This document shows positions 7,007-10,224 of a stretch of DNA of 10,224 nt, one piece after another (position 1 is the first letter of the stretch; every line of letters starts with the position of its first letter). Source of the DNA: Candidatus Latescibacterota bacterium (GTDB lineage: Bacteria; Latescibacterota; UBA2968); assembly GCA_018650745.1 (NCBI GenBank), contig JABIFK010000621.1:1-10224 (forward strand). The letters are read 5' to 3'. The translations under genes were made by a program, and so were the position numbers. A model generated the notes under the pieces. That model did not search any database. It was not told the origin of the DNA and saw only the letters and a list, made by a program, of their open reading frames with translations.

Positions 7007-8164
7007 TCATTTTGGTACATCAATGCGATAAACGGCGCGCTTACCATCCTTATCTGACGTAAAATAAACAGCATCAGCGGCATGGTTATAAATAGGATGT
7101 GGATGGCTGTCTTGGCTATCCCAACTTGAACCATGGCGACAAAGGGGTATCCATTCCATCTTACCCGCCTTCCAATCCACGTACTGCAAGGTGATCCACA
7201 CACCCGCCCGCTGCGACAAATCACCTTCTTGGCGATAATAACCATCAGAAACAAACCCGTTAGGATTCCCAACCGTGAAATGACCGTATTGTGTCCACCC
7301 TTGGGGAAAAGCAATTTCCACACGATCCGATCCATCGGGACGTACGCAACCCATATACCCCGGTCCATTGTCATAACCGCCATGATAAATCACAAACTGC
7401 CCATCACGTGCCCACATTTCGTGGCATGCCCAATCATCACGGCTACAGCCATCACCTTCTGGGCGTAGCCTAATATGCTCTTTGCCATCCCAAAGCCACA
7501 CCCGTCGAATACCACAATCAGCTGGCCATTCATGATTGTAGAGAATTTGGTCATTATTAGTGGGTGAAAACTGGACGTGCGTAATCCAAGAGTGAGGCAC
7601 TTCTTCACAAAGCACTTCCTCACCTGTGCCGGTATCATACACACGCAAATAAGACGAAAGGCCTTCCTCTTGCACACGTGCATCAATATTATAATCGGGT
7701 TTACCCTTTAACAGCGCATCTCCATCAAGTGCTCGTTCGTCGGTCGTGGGCACACACAACCGCGTGCCGTCAGTAGATACATGTGTAAAAGCCGTCATCT
7801 GCCCAGCTGGATATTCGGCAAGCACACGCATATTGCCCTGTATATCCACCGCTCGAATTTCGCGACCTTGAATATAGTATACAGTGCCACTTTGTGGATG
7901 CAGTGAAACACTTGCGCGACCAAATCCTTCATAGGGTCGGCCATCAAAGTAGACATATGATTTGAGAAACCCTTGCTCGCCAAAAGTGAGTTGTCTTTCA
8001 CACCCCGTCTCCATATCTACACAAAACAAATTGGGGTGCCCCGTACGATCACTGATCACAACCAAGTGACGGTCGTCTGCCAACAAGCTGGTAGACGTAA
8101 AATAAAGCAACTGATCGTTTGCATCAGGGCAAACCGTCACACGAACAGGTACAATTTCAGACAT
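7007..8164 (-). CDS. Oligogalacturonate lyase-like protein (PL22 family beta-propeller)
   Basis: The 385-residue product has the signature blocks of PL22 oligogalacturonide lyases. DRTGHPNLF is at 39-47, VQFSPTNNDQILYNHEW at 197-213, CHEMW and YHGG at 247-263, GHF at 294-296, and HGSSWDSQDSHPHP at 344-357. In characterised PL22 enzymes a metal is held by three His and one Gln; Gln351, His354 and His356 match the Gln-His-His cluster and His295 probably supplies the third His. Arg220/Arg221 lies where a catalytic arginine is expected. These enzymes are seven-bladed propellers that beta-eliminate short unsaturated galacturonides in the cytoplasm, giving 5-keto-4-deoxyuronate. The length is normal and no signal peptide is present. 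Of two adjacent ATGs (8165-8167 and 8162-8164) the second gives 5-nt spacing from AAGGAG and is preferred. It is followed by its own terminator and is divergent from the oxidoreductase gene. Relatives in these bacteria are numerous, so the true sugar may differ. Confidence 0.88.
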   Translation of the reverse strand: MSEIVPVRVTVCPDANDQLLYFTSTSLLADDRHLVVISDRTGHPNLFCVDMETGCERQLTFGEQGFLKSYVYFDGRPYEGFGRASVSLHPQSGTVYYIQGREIRAVDIQGNMRVLAEYPAGQMTAFTHVSTDGTRLCVPTTDERALDGDALLKGKPDYNIDARVQEEGLSSYLRVYDTGTGEEVLCEEVPHSWITHVQFSPTNNDQILYNHEWPADCGIRRVWLWDGKEHIRLRPEGDGCSRDDWACHEMWARDGQFVIYHGGYDNGPGYMGCVRPDGSDRVEIAFPQGWTQYGHFTVGNPNGFVSDGYYRQEGDLSQRAGVWITLQYVDWKAGKMEWIPLCRHGSSWDSQDSHPHPIYNHAADAVYFTSDKDGKRAVYRIDVPK

Positions 8165-8200
8165 CATCTCTCCTTTCTTATTCCCATCTTACTCTACAAC

Positions 8201-8228
8201 GTAATACGAATACGCCAAGCATACTCAA
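8201..8228 (-). promoter_or_regulatory. Weak candidate promoter of the PL22-type lyase gene
   Basis: On the minus strand TTGAGT (8223-8228) and TATTAC (8201-8206) are 16 bp apart, each 4 of 6 to the sigma-70 consensus. The implied start near 8195 would give a leader of about 30 nt ending at the AAGGAG ribosome site. The -35 box lies within the small palindrome at 8221-8233. Confidence 0.25.
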
Positions 8229-8254
8229 AGTATCACTTAAGAACAACATACTTT
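8221..8254. promoter_or_regulatory. Nested inverted repeats in the divergent spacer (possible operator)
   Basis: The spacer between the divergent lyase and oxidoreductase genes holds ATACT (8221-8225), 3 bp, AGTAT (8229-8233), and a longer-range perfect repeat AAAGTAT (8227-8233), 14 bp, ATACTTT (8248-8254). The AAAGTAT arms are 21 bp centre to centre, about two helical turns, so a dimeric or tetrameric regulator could bind one face of the DNA. The site overlaps the candidate lyase -35 box. No regulator gene is in the window. Confidence 0.35.
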
Positions 8255-8393
8255 TTATGCCAAAAAAAACACCCAAATTCTTTCATTGCCACCGCTGCAT
8301 CAACGATTTTCTCCTTGCTTACCTTATCTCTATTGAAGTATGTTTGCATCCATTCGATCCAAAATCACACCTTATACAGAAAGAAACATATCC

Positions 8394-9386
8394 ATGTCTA
8401 ATAAAATTCGCTGGGGCATCATCAGCACGGCAGGCATTGCAGAAAAATCCTTCATCCCAGCCCTTCGAGAAACCAGCCGCGGTGAACTTGTCGCCGTTTC
8501 CAGCCGCGATCGTAACAAAGCAGATGCATTCGCAAAAAAACACGACATCCCTACCGTATACGATGATTACACCAGCCTACTTGAAAGCAACGAAATCGAC
8601 GCGGTCTACAATCCACTGCCCAACACCATGCACGCAGAATGGACCATCAAAGCAGCCCAACACGGCAAACACATCTTCTGTGAAAAGCCACTCGCCATGT
8701 CGGCAGAAGAAATCATGGCCATGTCAGACAGTTGTGAAAAAGCCAATGTAAAGCTCATTGAAGCGTTTGTATTCCTCTTTCATAACCAAACATTAAAACT
8801 TCGCCAAATCTTAGACAGTGGTGTAATCGGAGACATTACGGCAACACATGCCGCTATGAACTTTCACATCCAACGCCCCTCCGACAATATTCGGCTCAAC
8901 AAAGAATTGGGGGGCGGTGGTTTACTCGATGGCGGTGTCTACCCCATCACATTCACACGCTTTGTATTTGGAGAAGAACCCATTACCGTGCAAGCATCTT
9001 GCCTCATAGATCCCGAATACGGCGTTGATACACGCACAACTGCCATACTCGAATTCTCGCACGGGCGCTTTGCCACAATCCAAATGTCGATGGACGGCCC
9101 CGGAGGCCAAAACGCAGCAATCTATGGCGAAAAGGGATTTATCAACATTCCCCTGCCCTATCATCCAAGAAATGGCGCGCACCTATCTGTAAAAACGTCC
9201 GACGGCGAAGAACAATTCTCCTTCGACGACGGGCGACATCCATTCACACAAGCAATCGAGCATTTCCATGAGGTTCTGCTCGACGGCAAAGAATTGGCAG
9301 TACCAGCCACCAACGCCCTCGGCACCCTCGCAATCGTTGAAGCCATCTTCGAATCTGCTAAAACGGGTCAGCGCGTAACACTTTAA
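8394..9386 (+). CDS. Gfo/Idh/MocA-family NAD(P)-dependent oxidoreductase
   Basis: The 330-residue protein is a standard Gfo/Idh/MocA oxidoreductase. A Rossmann strand and turn lie at 5-17 (IRWGIISTAGIA, with Ser-Thr-Ala where many have Gly-Thr-Gly), YNPLPNTMH at 72-80, and the family's EKP motif at 97-99 with the catalytic Lys98. GGGGLLDGGVYPI (173-185) carries the Asp179 and Tyr183 seen in the dihydrodiol dehydrogenase/xylose dehydrogenase-like branch. A C-terminal beta-sheet domain follows to the end. These cytoplasmic enzymes oxidise or reduce sugars and inositols; the substrate cannot be read from sequence. No Tat signal is visible, unlike glucose-fructose oxidoreductase. ATG at 8394 is chosen because the Rossmann strand begins a few residues later; the ribosome site is weak (GAAAG). 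The in-frame ATG at 8340 would add 18 residues without family character. It is the only plus-strand gene, divergent from the lyase and convergent with the PL8 gene. Confidence 0.9.
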   Translation: MSNKIRWGIISTAGIAEKSFIPALRETSRGELVAVSSRDRNKADAFAKKHDIPTVYDDYTSLLESNEIDAVYNPLPNTMHAEWTIKAAQHGKHIFCEKPLAMSAEEIMAMSDSCEKANVKLIEAFVFLFHNQTLKLRQILDSGVIGDITATHAAMNFHIQRPSDNIRLNKELGGGGLLDGGVYPITFTRFVFGEEPITVQASCLIDPEYGVDTRTTAILEFSHGRFATIQMSMDGPGGQNAAIYGEKGFINIPLPYHPRNGAHLSVKTSDGEEQFSFDDGRHPFTQAIEHFHEVLLDGKELAVPATNALGTLAIVEAIFESAKTGQRVTL

Positions 9387-9474
9387 CGCACCTGTTATCA
9401 AAAACATGAAAGTGGTACGCAACGAGGGGAAATGGGGTGGGTCAGTAAAAAAGCATTTCACTTTTGTACATATT

Positions 9475-9512
9475 AAAAGGCAACCCAATCGATAAAGATT
9501 GAGTTGCCTTTT
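9475..9512. terminator. Bidirectional terminator between convergent genes
   Basis: A 16-bp stem (9475-9490 with 9497-9512) encloses the 6-nt loop GATAAA. Both arms end in AAAA/TTTT, so U-runs follow in either direction. Read on the minus strand the one non-Watson-Crick position is a U-G wobble, so the stem is continuous. Read on the plus strand the same position is a C-A mismatch. It is therefore slightly better for the minus-strand PL8 transcript. It lies 88 nt after the oxidoreductase stop. Confidence 0.88.
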
Positions 9513-9531
9513 AATTTTTGATACAAATCAC

Positions 9532-9648
9532 TTACACCAAAACAGTCGCCGTTACAATAGCGATATATATTTGGCCTTCCACCTGCGTACTGCCCACAAT
9601 CACCGTATCACCATTTTTGATATTCAACGTCGCCTCCAAAATTGTCGC
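9532..9648 (-). other. In-frame coding-like tail after the PL8 stop codon
   Basis: Directly after the PL8 stop (TAA, 9649-9651) the same frame stays open for 38 codons to TAA at 9532-9534. The translation reads like the end of a real beta-rich protein, with ATLNIKNGDTVIVGSTQVEG and then IYIAIVTATVLV, and uses the G/T-ending codons of the neighbouring minus-strand genes. The KNGDTVIVG stretch recalls the DGxTVVIGG motif near the end of secretin-type domains, but that likeness is weak. The final stop is only 20 nt before the terminator. It may be a former C-terminal extension cut off by a nonsense change, a read-through tail, or a separate 31-codon gene starting at TTG 9625-9627 with GGAGG (9633-9637) 5 nt upstream. 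I do not know which. Confidence 0.4.
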
Positions 9649-10224
9649 TTATTGTTTTAAAAGTGACACATCAACCGTCTTACCCGCCCATTCATTTTGA
9701 GGCAAATCCACAGTTACCACAGTTAAAGAACCCTCTACAACAGCGCCCGTCCCTTCAAACACGCCACCTATCGTAATTTGTATCTGATCCAATTTCTGTG
9801 TCGGATCGGCTACAGAAAGTGACACACACTGTCCATCTGTTTGTACCATCACCAAACAAGGCGCATTCACAGAAACATCCATAGTATCCAAAACCTTTAA
9901 ATTACCAGCTTCAAAAAACACAACCTGTGCCAAATTTCGATCAGCAAATTCAACAGCCTGCACAGCCGACGTTTGCGCCAAAACTTTAAATGGCAAATCA
10001 TCTGCTTGTGTTGCAAACGCATCCCGATCTATCCCCGGCATAACAGCATAGGCATACGCCCCATCCACAGGCTGTGCGCCATGATCAACCCACATCTTAA
10101 ATACATCTTTGGTTATCGTTTCTGGGCGTGTGCTGTTCGCCTCTAGGTCTTTCCAACTGCCCGTCTGTGTTTCTGCCTGCACCACAAAATTCTGTTCACC
10201 CAAAAAGAAATACCCCACTCCGTC
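9649..10224 (-). CDS. Polysaccharide lyase family 8, C-terminal part (5' end beyond window)
   Basis: The visible 191 residues are the end of a PL8 enzyme (hyaluronate, chondroitin or xanthan lyase family). They start in mid-protein at the window edge with DGVGYFF, followed by the supersandwich blocks QTGSWKDLE and VFKMWVDHGAQP, then DGAYAYAVMPG and SAVQAVEF. The small C-terminal beta-sandwich ends with LPQNEWAGKTV. The catalytic Asn/His/Tyr/Arg of PL8 lie in the N-terminal toroid and central part outside the window, so activity and substrate cannot be judged. PL8 enzymes are usually exported and cleave uronic-acid polysaccharides by beta-elimination; the signal peptide would also be outside. 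There is no start codon to choose here: the frame is open to the edge. The gene stops at 9649, but the same frame continues beyond the stop as a coding-like tail, and the terminator is 137 nt away. Confidence 0.85.
   Translation of the reverse strand, partial: DGVGYFFLGEQNFVVQAETQTGSWKDLEANSTRPETITKDVFKMWVDHGAQPVDGAYAYAVMPGIDRDAFATQADDLPFKVLAQTSAVQAVEFADRNLAQVVFFEAGNLKVLDTMDVSVNAPCLVMVQTDGQCVSLSVADPTQKLDQIQITIGGVFEGTGAVVEGSLTVVTVDLPQNEWAGKTVDVSLLKQ

Noticed and set aside
6958..7383. A 141-codon open frame on the minus strand
   Set aside because: It overlaps the lyase gene in another frame; the lyase frame carries the conserved HGSSWDSQDSHPHP block over the same bases.
8315..8344. TTGCTT-18-TATGTT as promoter of the oxidoreductase gene
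   Set aside because: Only 3 of 6 bases match at -35 and nothing else supports it.
8119..8751. A 210-codon open frame on the plus strand over the divergent spacer
   Set aside because: It overlaps the starts of both the lyase and oxidoreductase genes in other frames and shows low-complexity Ser/Thr/Pro/Lys-rich sequence without family motifs.
9387..9474. Imperfect symmetry between ATGAAAGTGGTAC and GCATTTCACTTTTGTAC after the oxidoreductase gene
   Set aside because: The arms are interrupted and no T-run follows; the strong hairpin just downstream explains termination.

Overview
The window looks like chromosomal DNA from an uncultured, heterotrophic bacterium with large paralogous enzyme families, of the type seen in Candidatus Poribacteria and related Planctomycetes/Latescibacteria-like lineages. 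The evidence is the gene mix: a DUF6785/DUF6784-type membrane protein, a neutral-ceramidase-fold protein, a DegT-type aminotransferase, a mannonate-dehydratase-like TIM barrel, a PL22-type oligogalacturonide lyase, a Gfo/Idh/MocA oxidoreductase and the end of a PL8 polysaccharide lyase. The taxon is an inference from gene content only. I see no rRNA, tRNA, CRISPR array, insertion sequence or phage gene.

Layout, in transcription order of the minus strand, which carries all genes but one. The 3' end of a PL8 polysaccharide lyase gene enters from the right edge and stops at 9649. An in-frame coding-like tail follows (9532-9648), then a bidirectional terminator (9475-9512) shared with the single plus-strand gene, a Gfo/Idh/MocA oxidoreductase (8394-9386). 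The oxidoreductase is divergent from a PL22-type lyase (7007-8164) across a 229-bp spacer with operator-like inverted repeats. The lyase gene ends in a strong rho-independent terminator (6908-6938). That terminator shows that the next gene, an alpha/beta hydrolase (5821-6876), must start further downstream than the longest reading frame. Next come a UxuA-like isomerase/dehydratase (4796-5749), a 290-bp spacer, and a tightly coupled pair: DegT-type aminotransferase (3216-4505) and ceramidase-fold protein (1842-3206). Last is a polytopic membrane protein (1-1694), cut by the left edge.

How the genes may work together: PL8 enzymes cut uronic-acid polysaccharides outside the cytoplasm, PL22 enzymes split unsaturated uronate disaccharides inside it, and UxuA dehydrates mannonate to 2-keto-3-deoxygluconate. 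These three therefore suggest uronate catabolism. The DegT/ceramidase-fold/DUF6785 group looks like a separate module, and its substrate cannot be read from the sequence. The plus strand is C-rich over G in genes of both orientations, which points to a replication-linked strand bias rather than a transcription effect.
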